Numbered from the stretch's first letter, positions 7,776 to 16,828 are shown. The stretch is DNA of 64,000 bases from Arthrobacter sp. N199823 (GCF_002929705.1 NZ_PJIN01000002.1:589296-653295), one strand, 5' to 3'. Numbers and translations: made by a program. The notes: generated by a model not told the origin, from the sequence alone.

Positions 7776-9080
7776 TTACTTCAGTGCGGGGGCAGGAGCG
7801 CGTGTTGCTGTGCGGCCCAACTCCACCGTGCGGCGCATAGCCCACACCAGCAGCGTCACCAAGAGCACGTTGCGGATGGTCAGAACGGCGGCCATGATGG
7901 GGTTCGCATGGATCAACGGCGTGTAAAACAACGGGTAGATAATGAACGTGGTGAAGGCGATGCCCATCAAGAGTGTGGCTGGTATTTTCCAACGTTCCCA
8001 GTCATGCACCAAGCCGGCAACCACCACGGGCAGCAGCCAAATGATGAACTGCGGGGAGCCCACTTTGTTGAAAACGATGAACGCGGTCACCATCAGCAGC
8101 GAGCCTTCCAGGAGCAGCTCCTGGCGCTCGGCTCCGCGGCGCAACGCCCAGACCATCAGCACAGCACCAGCCACAGCCGCCACGATCAGCAGTGGCTGCA
8201 TCAGGAACGCTGCCACCTCTGCCCCGGGACCGTAAACCTCAGTTGAGTTGATGGCCACGTTGTCGGCAATCTTAGACCCGCCAACGCCGAACACACTGAG
8301 CCAGACCCACGGCGTGGAGAACGTGGCCTCAAGCTGCATCCCGCGATCTCCCTGGTTAATAGCAAAGTCCAAGAGGTGCGAGCCCGCGCCGGTCAGTACT
8401 GCGAACACCGCAACGGCAGAGCTAACAGCCACCCCGGTGAGGAAAACCTGAACGCGTTTAGCGCTGGCAATCAGCAGGGGAGCAATGACAGCCGCCGGCC
8501 AGACCTTGATCCAGGTGGCCACCGAGAGCAGCAATGCAGCCACCACGGGCCGTTCAACCGCGTAGAGCAGCGCGATCAACACCAGCGATGTGGTGATGCC
8601 CTCCACTCGGGCAAAACTGAGGAACCCCATGAAGACAGTGAAGAACAGCCAGAACCACGCAGGCGCGATGCCACTGACAGCGCGCTTGCCGCGGGTCAAG
8701 AACGCCACGCCCACGGCGTTCAGGGCAATGATGATCAGCGTCCAGCCCAGCAGGTACAGGGATGGGCCAAAGATGTTGGCCGCAAAAATAGGCAGCTGTG
8801 CCAGCAGGGGATAAACCCACGGGCTGATCGTCTCGCCCAATGCTGACGGGTTGTAGCCCAACAGCGCCCATTGCCGGTATTGCTCGGTGTCGCTGAAGGT
8901 GTTGCCGTGGACAATGAAGCTGAACATCCATGCGAGGAAGAAGCCGTGGACTGCTGCGAAGCCCCACCAGACGCTGGCTGGGGTCCGGAACCAGGCAATA
9001 GCCGCCGGGGGCAGAATGCGCGCCCGCACGGTCACGGCACGTTCCAACAATCGCTCAAACAACGGCACAGGCGCAGAAAT
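7776..9080 (-). CDS. GT87/DUF2029-like membrane mannosyltransferase (second gene of pair)
   Basis: About 434 residues and 10-12 hydrophobic helices. The first external loop holds FSDTEQYRQWALLGY, then SPWVYPLLAQLPIF; later blocks are FARVEGITTSLVLIALLYA, SVATWIKVWPAAV, QGDRGMQLEATFSTPWVW and FNKVGSPQFIIWLLPVV. These fit polyprenol-phosphate-mannose dependent alpha-1,2 mannosyltransferases of the GT87 type. The strongest ribosome binding site (AAGGAG, 9088-9093) is 7 nt from an ATT at 9080 but 19 nt from the GTG at 9068, so ATT is proposed as start; GTG 9068 is the conventional alternative. The gene follows its paralog after one base (TAA-G-ATT), so the two form an operon. Confidence 0.8.
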   Translation of the reverse strand: MSAPVPLFERLLERAVTVRARILPPAAIAWFRTPASVWWGFAAVHGFFLAWMFSFIVHGNTFSDTEQYRQWALLGYNPSALGETISPWVYPLLAQLPIFAANIFGPSLYLLGWTLIIIALNAVGVAFLTRGKRAVSGIAPAWFWLFFTVFMGFLSFARVEGITTSLVLIALLYAVERPVVAALLLSVATWIKVWPAAVIAPLLIASAKRVQVFLTGVAVSSAVAVFAVLTGAGSHLLDFAINQGDRGMQLEATFSTPWVWLSVFGVGGSKIADNVAINSTEVYGPGAEVAAFLMQPLLIVAAVAGAVLMVWALRRGAERQELLLEGSLLMVTAFIVFNKVGSPQFIIWLLPVVVAGLVHDWERWKIPATLLMGIAFTTFIIYPLFYTPLIHANPIMAAVLTIRNVLLVTLLVWAMRRTVELGRTATRAPAPALK

Positions 9081-9081
9081 C

Positions 9082-10515
9082 TTAGAGCTCCTTGTTAGCA
9101 GGATCGGTGTTCACGGGCGCAGCGTTGAACGGTTCGGTGTTGACGGGCTCAGCGGCACCAGCGCCGCCGTTGCCGCTCTCAACCACGGCGGGCGTGACGG
9201 ACACCGCGGAGGAGGCTCCGGCGTCGTGCCTGGGAATGGCGAGGGGATTGCGGCCCATGATGAACAGCTGGCGCACGCTCCACACGAACAAGACGATCAG
9301 CAGCAGGTTGCGCAATGTCAACACAGCGGCCATGACGGCGTTGTTGTGGGAGAGTGCGTCGTAAAAGAGCGGGTAGACCAGGAAGGTCAGCACTGCCACG
9401 CCGATCAGCATGGTGGCCGGGACACGCCAGGCCTTCCACTGATGTGCCAGTCCCACGGCGACTGCGGGGGCCAGCCACACCATGAACTGGGGAGAGCCAA
9501 CCTTGTTGAACACAACAAAGGCGGTGACTAGGGCGAGCGAGCCGAAGAGGAGCAGGGCGGTGCGGTCGGCGCCACCATTGCGTTTGCCCGTGTGCAGTGC
9601 CCAGAAAACTAGGGCCGCGACGAGGAGAGCTGCGGCGATGAGCAGGGGCTGCATGAGGAAGCTCATGACCTCCGAGCCGGGTCCGTCCACCTGCATGGAG
9701 TTGATGTCCTGGTTCATGTACATGCGCGCTCCGCCAATGCCCAGCACGCTCATCCATAGCCACGGCGTGGTGAAGGTGGCCTCGAGCTGCATGCCGCGAT
9801 CGCCCTGTTCGAGCAGGAAGTTCAGCAGCAGCGGCAGGGCGTTCATGGCCAGTGCCAGTCCCACCACGAAGGCTGTGACAAGCACTCCTGCCAGCACCAC
9901 CTGCACGCGTTGTTTGACCACTGTGAAAAGCGCCAGCACGACGGCGGCCGGCCAGACTTTTGTCCATGTCGCCACGCTGAGGATGAACGAGGTCAGGAAC
10001 GGGCTGGCCACACCAAAGCACAGAGCAATCAAGACCACGGGAGCCGTCAGCCCGTCCACCCGGGCAAAACCGAGCCACGCCAGCAAAGTGGTAAAGCCGA
10101 TCCACCACAGAGCCGCCGGGATCGCCTTGCGGTTGCGGCCCCAGCTGGTGAGTTTGCCCACGGCCAAGGCGTTCAACCCGGCAATCATCAGAACCCAGAT
10201 AAACAGGAACGGGCCTGGGCCGAAGATGTAGGCCACAGCCATGGGGACCAGCGCCAAAATGGGGTAGACCCAGGGGCTGGGACCTTCTACCCGGGTGCCG
10301 TCGAAGTCCACGGAAGCCCAGATGCGGTAGATGAAGGTGTCGCTAAATGCCTCACCGCGCAGCGACAGCAGGCCCGCTAGGACCAGGAAAATCAGGTGCA
10401 CCGCTCCAAAAACGGTCCACATGCCGCGTGGCGTTGTGAGCCAGTTCTGGGTCCGTGCGGGAAGCAGCGCATCCCGGGAGCGGGTGAGGGCGGCAAAGAG
10501 TTTGTCCGTGGAGAT
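9082..10515 (-). CDS. GT87/DUF2029-like membrane mannosyltransferase (first gene of pair)
   Basis: About 478 residues, paralogous over its length to the next gene: FSDTFIYRIWASVDF, SPWVYPILALVPMA, FARVDGLTAPVVLIAL, SVATWTKVWPAAVV, QGDRGMQLEATFTTPWLW, FNKVGSPQFMVWLAP. It ends in a hydrophilic tail rich in Ala, Asn, Pro and Thr. Start choice is unusual. A GAGAAGG site (10524-10530) sits 8 nt before an ATC at 10515, exactly where the paralog's N-terminus begins. The only upstream in-frame candidates are TTG codons (10641 and about 10605) without a visible binding site, which would add 42 residues of unlikely composition; the first in-frame ATG would truncate the conserved N-terminus. Confidence 0.8.
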   Translation of the reverse strand: MSTDKLFAALTRSRDALLPARTQNWLTTPRGMWTVFGAVHLIFLVLAGLLSLRGEAFSDTFIYRIWASVDFDGTRVEGPSPWVYPILALVPMAVAYIFGPGPFLFIWVLMIAGLNALAVGKLTSWGRNRKAIPAALWWIGFTTLLAWLGFARVDGLTAPVVLIALCFGVASPFLTSFILSVATWTKVWPAAVVLALFTVVKQRVQVVLAGVLVTAFVVGLALAMNALPLLLNFLLEQGDRGMQLEATFTTPWLWMSVLGIGGARMYMNQDINSMQVDGPGSEVMSFLMQPLLIAAALLVAALVFWALHTGKRNGGADRTALLLFGSLALVTAFVVFNKVGSPQFMVWLAPAVAVGLAHQWKAWRVPATMLIGVAVLTFLVYPLFYDALSHNNAVMAAVLTLRNLLLIVLFVWSVRQLFIMGRNPLAIPRHDAGASSAVSVTPAVVESGNGGAGAAEPVNTEPFNAAPVNTDPANKEL

Positions 10516-10764
10516 GGTCCGGTCCTTCTCATGAGTGGGGCGGTCTGGGCTTGGACCGTAAGTGGTGCCAAGGTGGTGCTGACGCTCAGTAGCGTGGCGT
10601 CTTGCCAACGACCTACCCTGCTGGAGTGGGTAGAATGCCAAGAACGGAAGTCCGCGGCTGTTTTCATATTAGCGCAGCGGCCCTTTGCTACCCGGTCAAG
10701 AGCCGCGCAAGCGCAGGCCAGTCTTTGCCGCCTCAACGGGTGGAACACATTCAGGAGTTAGTTG

Positions 10765-12372
10765 TTGACCAGCACTCGCAATGCCCAGCCGGAGGTGAAC
10801 GCCAAGGTGTCAAGCAAGCTGCTGTTCCGTGCCGGGACTGCTAATTCCGCCGTCTGGCAGGGTTTTGCCGGCTCCATGATGCTGCTACTTGGCTCCCTGG
10901 GCGTGGGCTGGCTGGCCAGTAGTTCGGTGCTGATCCGGAATCCGCTGTTCATTCTGGCCAGGACCACGCCAGTGGCAGTTATCACCACAACTGTGTTGCT
11001 GTGCCTGGGCGCAGCCTTGATGTTGCGTGCCTGGCTGCGGCTGCGCCAACATCTGGCCGGCTGGGATGAGAAAAGCGCACCTGTCCTGAAAAAGGCCTTG
11101 ATTCTCTGGGTTGCCCCCATGATGTTGGCCTTGCCGTTGTTTAGCCGCGATTCCTACGCATACATTGGCCAAGGTCGGCTCATGCAACAGGGATTGAATC
11201 CCTATACTGACGGCATTTCAGCTCTCAACAACTACTTTTTGCTGGGCCCGGACACCTTGTGGACCGAGGCGCCCACGCCGTACGGCCCGCTCTGGCTCTG
11301 GCTGGAACAATTTGCCGTCCTATTACCGGCCAACAGCCCCGAAATCGCGTTGATTCCCTTCCGGATCGCCTGCCTGGTGGGTGTGATCCTGCTGGCCATC
11401 TATGTCCCCAAACTGGCCGCCCGCCACGGCTTCAACCCCCACCGCGCCCTCTGGCTGGTAGTTCTGAACCCTGTAGTACTGATCAATTTCATTGGCAGCG
11501 TGCACAACGATTCACTCATGCTCGGACTGGTGGTGGCCGGCCTCTACTTCGCCTCCGCTAAGCGCCCGCTGCTAGGGATCGTGTTGGTCACAGCCTCCAT
11601 CGCCATCAAACCGATCACCTTGATTGCCCTGCCGTTCGTTGGCCTGCTCTGGGCAGGTTCGCGGGCAGGATGGGTGCGCAAATTCAGCTTCTGGGCAGCC
11701 ACACTGGGTATCTCTACGGCCATCATGGCGGCTATGGGCGCCATCAATGGGCTCGGCTTCGGGTGGCTGGCAGCACTGCAAACACCCGGCACCGTTTGGA
11801 TTTGGTACGCCCCCGTGGGCCTGCTCTCCAACACGGTGGGCTTTGTCATTTCACTGGTCGGCGGGCCCGGTGGCACTGTCACAGACGTCATCAAAACCAT
11901 TGGCCAGCTGGCCTCGATCCTGATCGTCATGGCCTTGGCGTTCCTGCCGGTCAAGGCCCCAGCCGTCCCCTTCTCTGAAGAGTCCGACGGCGGCACTCCC
12001 GTCCTCGACGAAGCGCAGCTTTACAGCCAGGCCGTCATGCGCCGCATGGCGTGGGCTTTTGCTGCCGTGGTGCTGATGGCCTCCATGATTCAGCCCTGGT
12101 ACATGCTGTGGCTGTTGGCTTTCTTTGCCATGACGGGGATCAAGGAGGGCTGGCAGATGCGCACAGTGCTGTATCTGAGTGCCTTCTTCACCTTGATCGC
12201 CTTGACTGACCAGTTGAGCGTCTTCCCGTGGATTCCCGTGGTGTTGGTGCGGGCCGTGGCCATTGTGGTGGGCTTGGCGAGTGTTTTGTTCGTTATGTTT
12301 GGGGATAAGAAAACACGCGGACTGTTTGTGCAAAAATGGGAAATCGCTGCCGCTCGTGACGCCGCCAGCTGA
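10765..12372 (+). CDS. MptB-like polyprenol-phosphate-mannose mannosyltransferase (copy 2)
   Basis: About 535 residues, GT-C fold, paralog of the gene at 4913. It shares SVGVGW/LGVGWLASSS near helix 1, LFSRDSYAYIGQGRLM, LNPYTDGISALNNYFLLG, PTPYGPLWLWLEQF, HNDSLMLG, IKPITLIALPFVGLLWAG and IQPWYMLWLLAFFAMTG. Adjacent TTG codons at 10762 and 10765 are the only sensible starts; AGGAG at 10753-10757 fits 10765 best (7 nt). It is divergent from the GT87-like pair and convergent with the AlkD-like gene. The likely role is lipomannan or related cell-envelope mannan elongation on the outer face of the membrane. Confidence 0.85.
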   Translation: MTSTRNAQPEVNAKVSSKLLFRAGTANSAVWQGFAGSMMLLLGSLGVGWLASSSVLIRNPLFILARTTPVAVITTTVLLCLGAALMLRAWLRLRQHLAGWDEKSAPVLKKALILWVAPMMLALPLFSRDSYAYIGQGRLMQQGLNPYTDGISALNNYFLLGPDTLWTEAPTPYGPLWLWLEQFAVLLPANSPEIALIPFRIACLVGVILLAIYVPKLAARHGFNPHRALWLVVLNPVVLINFIGSVHNDSLMLGLVVAGLYFASAKRPLLGIVLVTASIAIKPITLIALPFVGLLWAGSRAGWVRKFSFWAATLGISTAIMAAMGAINGLGFGWLAALQTPGTVWIWYAPVGLLSNTVGFVISLVGGPGGTVTDVIKTIGQLASILIVMALAFLPVKAPAVPFSEESDGGTPVLDEAQLYSQAVMRRMAWAFAAVVLMASMIQPWYMLWLLAFFAMTGIKEGWQMRTVLYLSAFFTLIALTDQLSVFPWIPVVLVRAVAIVVGLASVLFVMFGDKKTRGLFVQKWEIAAARDAAS

Positions 12373-12385
12373 TCCGCCAGCTGAG

Positions 12386-13096
12386 CTAGAAGTGCTTGAG
12401 GGCCTCGCGGCGTGAGAGCGGGCTGAGTTGGCTTTCATGGGCGGCAACGTAGTGAAGCACCCAATCAGGATCGGTTCTGGCATGCTGACGCAGTGCCCAG
12501 CCAATGGCTTTACGGATGAAGAATTCTCGGTCCCCCAAGTTGGGGCTAATCACCTCATGCAGCAGCTGGGTGTCTGTGGCTGACTTTGCTGCCAGCTGGG
12601 CAATGATGGCCGCCCGGCGGAACCAAAAATTGGGATGCCTACTCCAGTCACGTAGCAGCGGTTCCATCGTTGAGCGGTCCTGTTGCAGGAGTTCGCACAG
12701 CCGTGGCGCCACAGAATCCACATAATCCCACCATTGACCTGTTTCAATCACGACGGCGTAAAACGGCAGGAGCGTTGGCTCGCCGCGGCCTAGCTTGGAA
12801 TCGGTGAGCATGATGGCGGCATAGCGTTCCTCACGGTAGCTGGCCTCAGCCCAAAGTTGGCTGACAGTGGCAAGTAGCTCGCTCGTGCTGGTGAAGGGGT
12901 ATTCCTTCGCGAGCGCCCGCACCGTTTTGCGAACGGCGGGGGAGGGCACCCCCATGTACGGCATCGTGGATTTCATATAGCGGGCCATCCCTGCAGCCTT
13001 GTCAGGGATGGACACCGCGGCCAACCTCAGGCCCAGAGCCTGCAGGAAAGCTGTGTTCGAGGTGCCCTGTTCTGGGGATAAAACTGCTGCGCTCAT
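12386..13096 (-). CDS. AlkD-like DNA alkylation repair protein
   Basis: 236 residues of HEAT-like helical repeats. In this family the solenoid wraps DNA and excises or recognises bulky N3- and N7-alkylated bases without flipping them. Family landmarks are KSTMPYMGVPSPAVRK, WAEASYREERYAAI, WWDYVDSVAPRL, HPNFWFRRAAIIAQL and DREFFIRKAIGWALRQHART. It converges on the MptB-like gene with 13 bp between the stops and is divergent from the methyltransferase upstream. Confidence 0.9.
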   Translation of the reverse strand: MSAAVLSPEQGTSNTAFLQALGLRLAAVSIPDKAAGMARYMKSTMPYMGVPSPAVRKTVRALAKEYPFTSTSELLATVSQLWAEASYREERYAAIMLTDSKLGRGEPTLLPFYAVVIETGQWWDYVDSVAPRLCELLQQDRSTMEPLLRDWSRHPNFWFRRAAIIAQLAAKSATDTQLLHEVISPNLGDREFFIRKAIGWALRQHARTDPDWVLHYVAAHESQLSPLSRREALKHF

Positions 13097-13136
13097 TCCT
13101 CCAGCCTAGCGGCGGTGGGACTACCATGTGGTTGTG

Positions 13137-14072
13137 ATGCAGGATCGCGCAACGACGCCCCAAGAAATGCTTGTTGCCGCGCTGCGCCATGCCGGTTGTG
13201 TCTTTGCCGAGGAGGAAGCTGCCATCCTGTTGGAGGCGGCAGGGTCTGGCGCTGACCTAGCGGATATGCTGGCACGTCGAGTCCAAGGCCAGCCATTGGA
13301 ACACATTGTGGGATGGGCCCAATTCTGCGGAATGCGCATGCATGTCGCGCCGGGCGTCTTTGTCCCTAGACGACGTAGCGAGTTTCTCGTGGAGCGGGCG
13401 CTCGCCGAATTGTCCGCCAGGAAGATTCCAGGCAGCAACGTTCCTCGGCAGTCACCCGCCGCCAACTCCCCATCGCAGAGGCATAGCTCCCGCCGGCCGG
13501 TTGTCCTTGACCTGTGTTGCGGCAGCGGGGCAGTGGGGGCCGCACTGGTTCACGCACTGGAACACCAAGGGCGTGCCGGGAGTGCTGAGCATGCTGAGAG
13601 TGCGGCCTGGGCTGGGTGCGAGCTGTATGGGAGCGACATCGACCCAGCAGCCGTAGCCTGTGCCGCAGGGAACCTGGCCGTGGTTCACGGTGAGGCCTAT
13701 TGCGGGGACCTGTTCGCAGCCCTCCCGGAATCACTGCGTGGCAGGATCGATCTGATCGTGGCCAATGCGCCCTATGTTCCCTCAGGGGCCATCGCGTTGC
13801 TGCCGGCAGAGGCTCGCATCTACGAACCCGACGCAGCCCTCAACGGAGGCGCCGACGGCTTAGAAATGCAACGGAGGATTGCTGCCGAAGCGCCGCGCTG
13901 GCTTCGCACGGGCGGCACCTTATTACTGGAAAGCAGCGCGCGGCAGGCGCAGGAAAGTCAGCGCATCCTGTCCATCCATGGCTTCGAGGTGTCCTGGCAT
14001 CGTCGGGAGGAATCTGACGCGACGGTTGTCACGGGACGCCTGCTGACGGCCTTTTTGCCGGGTCAGCGGTGA
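13137..14072 (+). CDS. PrmC-related protein N5-glutamine methyltransferase (putative)
   Basis: About 311 residues. An N-terminal helical region (RVQGQPLEHIVGWAQFCG) leads into a class I SAM-dependent methyltransferase: VLDLCCGSGAVGAALVHAL is the SAM-binding motif and IDLIVANAPYVPSGAIALLP carries NAPY in place of the NPPY that marks N5-glutamine methyltransferases. RRRSEFLVERAL in front of the SAM motif and an Ala/Ser/Arg-rich linker (about residues 100-125) match a PrmC-like side family, not PrmC itself. The target may be a release factor or another glutamine. ATG 13137 is chosen over GTG 13128; neither has a convincing ribosome binding site, and the gap to the divergent AlkD gene is only 40 bp. 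Confidence 0.75.
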   Translation: MQDRATTPQEMLVAALRHAGCVFAEEEAAILLEAAGSGADLADMLARRVQGQPLEHIVGWAQFCGMRMHVAPGVFVPRRRSEFLVERALAELSARKIPGSNVPRQSPAANSPSQRHSSRRPVVLDLCCGSGAVGAALVHALEHQGRAGSAEHAESAAWAGCELYGSDIDPAAVACAAGNLAVVHGEAYCGDLFAALPESLRGRIDLIVANAPYVPSGAIALLPAEARIYEPDAALNGGADGLEMQRRIAAEAPRWLRTGGTLLLESSARQAQESQRILSIHGFEVSWHRREESDATVVTGRLLTAFLPGQR

Positions 14073-14153
14073 GTCTTCCGCATTGCCTGCCGATGCGGGA
14101 AGATGGGACTACCCCGGCACACCGGACGGGCCCTGATCAGCAAGGGGGATGCC

Positions 14154-14654
14154 ATGAAAGCACTCTTCGGACAAGGCTCAGTAGTGGTAGGCCTGGTGCC
14201 GGGACAAGACCCGGCAGTCTTGGAATCCGCTGTGGCTTTGGCCGTAGCCACAGGATCAGAACTTGTGGGGGCCTATGTTGATCCAGGCAGCTACCTCATT
14301 GAGTGGGACCCCAGCGGCAGTGTTCTAGGCCAATCCATGGAACGGGCTCTCGATCCGGAGGATGACGCGGCTCTCGACGTCCTGGAACTGGGGCCGCTGC
14401 TCGAGAGCGCTTTGGCACAAAATCGGCTTCAGGGGAGCTTTCGTATCCTGGGCGGGGATCCAGCCATGGCGCTGGGGCGGTTGGCGGAGGCCGTGAATTC
14501 GGCCGTCATTGTGGTGGGTGCCCGCCGCCCCGGCCTCTTGGCGGGGGTCAATGAGGCTTTGACCGGTTCGGTGGTGCGCAAGCTGCTGGCAACCCAGCGG
14601 GTCCCCGTGCTGGCCATTCCCCGCGCCGATGCGCACCGGCCGTTGCACGGCTGA
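14154..14654 (+). CDS. Universal stress protein family protein
   Basis: 166 residues forming one USP domain of the cytoplasm. MKALFGQGSVVVGLVPGQD is the first strand and loop, and VVGARRPGLLAGVNEALTGS near the C-terminus holds the G-x2-G-x9-G-S/T type ATP-binding signature in slightly modified form. RVPVLAIP is the final strand. AAGGGGG five bases before ATG 14154 fixes the start; a longer reading frame from 14103 lacks a binding site. It lies 80 bp after the methyltransferase and may be co-transcribed. Confidence 0.85.
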   Translation: MKALFGQGSVVVGLVPGQDPAVLESAVALAVATGSELVGAYVDPGSYLIEWDPSGSVLGQSMERALDPEDDAALDVLELGPLLESALAQNRLQGSFRILGGDPAMALGRLAEAVNSAVIVVGARRPGLLAGVNEALTGSVVRKLLATQRVPVLAIPRADAHRPLHG

Positions 14655-14750
14655 TCATCGCTGAGCATAGTGCCACCTGTACGGGCCACACCTTCACCGG
14701 CCATGTTGCCGGGCGCATCGCCCTGCGGGACGGTCAGCTCTGCGGAATAG

Positions 14751-15215
14751 TCAGCGCTGGGCAGCCACTACGGCGGCTAGCTGAGCCAGACCCTTTTCAA
14801 AGTCACCGCCCACCAGCTTGTCCATGTTCATGAACAAGGCAAATACCCGGCCAATTCCTTTGTTTTCACCCGTCATGGTCCAGGTGACGGTGGTTCCGTG
14901 GCCGTCCGGGGCAAAGGTGAACGTTGTGGGGTTGACTGCCTTCATGGGCTTGGTAAATTCCAGCCGAATGGCAATCCGCGAGGGCTCCACGGCTTCAACG
15001 ATTTCCATGGTGCCGGCGCCTGCCTTGCCGTTGCCCTTCCACGCGTATTTGGCTCCCACGCCATCCACCGGACCGGAATACGAGCGCTGCATGGACGGGT
15101 CGATTCCCTCCCATGGTGACCAATTCAGCCACCCTCTGAATCCAATGACGTGTGGGTAGATTTCTTCTGCCGGGGCGGGGATGAAAGCGCTGCGGGAAAC
15201 ACTAAAAGTGGACAT
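14751..15215 (-). CDS. SRPBCC family protein (polyketide cyclase/START-like)
   Basis: 154 residues of a single helix-grip ligand-binding fold. The N-terminal SVSRSAFIPAPAEEIYPHV, then NWSPWEGIDPSM, TMEIVEAVEPSRIAIRLEF and TTVTWTMTGENKG are the classic strand pattern. The C-terminal helix FALFMNMDKLVGGDFEKGLA closes the cavity. It probably binds a hydrophobic ligand; the sequence gives no ligand. Transcribed singly, divergent from the MpaB-like gene. Confidence 0.85.
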   Translation of the reverse strand: MSTFSVSRSAFIPAPAEEIYPHVIGFRGWLNWSPWEGIDPSMQRSYSGPVDGVGAKYAWKGNGKAGAGTMEIVEAVEPSRIAIRLEFTKPMKAVNPTTFTFAPDGHGTTVTWTMTGENKGIGRVFALFMNMDKLVGGDFEKGLAQLAAVVAAQR

Positions 15216-15366
15216 GGGGACAGCCTATGCCTGCGCACCCACCAAGTCTTCAAGAAGCCGGACAATTTCTTCCGGCGCCGACAAAGAGCCGGCAAAAACT
15301 TGAGCCGGCTCGCACGCTCGGCTGCCCGGACAGGCACAGTCTGGCTGTATAGGTCAGACTGAGGGA

Positions 15367-16308
15367 ATGGAAAATATTGTGGCACGCTGGCGCAGGGAGC
15401 TGCGCGGCACCTTCAGCAACAATTCACCCACCGTCCCGCAGTGGGAGCGGGACCTGGAAAAGGGCGACGACGGAGGCTACTTTGGGCCCGAATCGGCGGC
15501 TTGGGCGGTGCACGGCTCAATGACGACCCTCGTGGCAGGCATCCAGGCCCTGCTCATTCAAGCCCTGCACCCGGGTGCGCTGGCCGGTGTGCAAGACCAT
15601 TCCAGTTACCGCACAGACCCGCTGGGCAGGCTGGCCGGGACAATCCGGTGGATCTTCACCGTCAGTTACGGGGATACCGCGACGGCCCGGGCAGCCTCGG
15701 AGAAGGTGCTGCACATCCACAACTACATCCGCGGACGCTACACCACCAACACGGGAGAGGAACGCCCTTACACCGCCAACGATCCGGACTTGCTGCACTG
15801 GATTCACCTCGCCTTCACCCAAGCGTTCCTTGGCACCCATTTGGCCTACGGGGCCCAGCACGGCAACGGCACTGCGATCCCGGGAGGGCCCGACGCCTAT
15901 GTGGCGGACTGGGCCGTGGCCGGGGCACTCATGCGCGTGGACAACCCGCCCGCCACGGTGGCTGAACTGAAGGCCCAACTGGCTGCCTACACACCCGAGC
16001 TGCGCTACGACGAACGTGTTGCCGAGACTGTCGCCTTCATCAAGAATCCGCCGCTGCCGCGCTCGCAGCAGGCTGGCTACCGGGTACTCTTTGCCGCGGC
16101 GGTGGCCAGCCTCCCAGCGGAATACCGGAGGCTGTTGCGGCTGAAGACTCCTAGGATTGGCCCGGTGCCGTTGCCGGTGACGGTGCCTACGAAAGCCGTG
16201 CTCGCCGTCGTGCAGTGGAGTTTGGGGGCCATGGGGCCCAGCGAAGCCGCCGCACGTGCCCGCCGAACCAGGCTCGGGGTGGAGGCGGCTCCCAGCAAGC
16301 GCCGGTAA
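15367..16308 (+). CDS. Oxygenase MpaB family protein (DUF2236)
   Basis: 313 residues. Related proteins include the latex-clearing-protein oxygenase and MpaB of mycophenolate synthesis, which use haem b or a metal. Landmarks: VHGSMTTLVAGIQALLIQAL, HPGALAGVQDHSSYRTDPLG, RLAGTIRWIFTVSYGD, VHIHNYIRGRY-like VLHIHNYIRGRYT, and DPDLLHWIHLAFTQAFL. The His residues in these blocks are the family's haem ligands and acid-base groups. The natural substrate is unknown. The following DUF3817 gene is 58 bp downstream on the same strand. Confidence 0.85.
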   Translation: MENIVARWRRELRGTFSNNSPTVPQWERDLEKGDDGGYFGPESAAWAVHGSMTTLVAGIQALLIQALHPGALAGVQDHSSYRTDPLGRLAGTIRWIFTVSYGDTATARAASEKVLHIHNYIRGRYTTNTGEERPYTANDPDLLHWIHLAFTQAFLGTHLAYGAQHGNGTAIPGGPDAYVADWAVAGALMRVDNPPATVAELKAQLAAYTPELRYDERVAETVAFIKNPPLPRSQQAGYRVLFAAAVASLPAEYRRLLRLKTPRIGPVPLPVTVPTKAVLAVVQWSLGAMGPSEAAARARRTRLGVEAAPSKRR

Positions 16309-16366
16309 GCTGTCGGTGGCACATTTGCCGTCCGCTTCCCAACGAGCCAAGGACTGAAGTCAGCCC

Positions 16367-16828
16367 ATGACGCCCCGCATTTTTTACCGCACCATTGCCA
16401 TTGCAGAAGCCATCACGTGGACGCTGCTGATCGCGGCAATGATCATGAAGTATGTCCTGAAGGTGGGGGACTGGCCTGTCAGCATTGGCGGTTTTGCGCA
16501 CGGTCTGGTGTTCATCGCGTACGTGACCACAGCGGTTCTGGTGGGGCTGAATCAGCGCTGGCCCAAGCGGCTCATTGTTGGCGCGGCGGCCACGGCGTTC
16601 GTGCCGTACCTGACCATCCCTTTTGATAAGTGGCTGGAGAAGAAAAACATGCTCGACGGCGGATGGCGCACCACCGCCACCGACCACCCGCGCGATTCTC
16701 ACTGGGTCAACGTGGTGCTGCGCTGGATGCTCAACCGGCCCGTGCTGTTGAGTGTGGTGTTCGTGGTTTTTGTTGGCGGGGTCATGGCCACCATGTTGTT
16801 TGTTGGCCCGCCCGGCGGCGGCGCGTAA
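16367..16828 (+). CDS. DUF3817 integral membrane protein
   Basis: 153 residues with four predicted membrane helices: IFYRTIAIAEAITWTLLIAA, VSIGGFAHGLVFIAYVTTAV, LIVGAAATAFVPYLTIPFDK and VLLSVVFVVFVGGVMATMLF. The AEAITWxxL, VG-H-G and PxxTIPFDxW blocks define the actinobacterial DUF3817 family, whose function is unknown. The gene ends 12 bp before a hairpin shared with the convergent PEP-mutase gene. Confidence 0.85.
   Translation: MTPRIFYRTIAIAEAITWTLLIAAMIMKYVLKVGDWPVSIGGFAHGLVFIAYVTTAVLVGLNQRWPKRLIVGAAATAFVPYLTIPFDKWLEKKNMLDGGWRTTATDHPRDSHWVNVVLRWMLNRPVLLSVVFVVFVGGVMATMLFVGPPGGGA

Noticed and set aside
9482-10231. 249-codon plus-strand frame opposite the GT87-like gene
   Set aside because: Rich in Ser, Thr, Arg and Pro with no motif, as expected for an antisense frame in GC-rich DNA; the minus strand encodes a conserved membrane enzyme.
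10396-10761. Plus-strand frame antisense to the 5' end of the GT87-like gene
   Set aside because: It is a shadow of the real gene and its divergent promoter region; composition is unlike a protein and no binding site precedes it.
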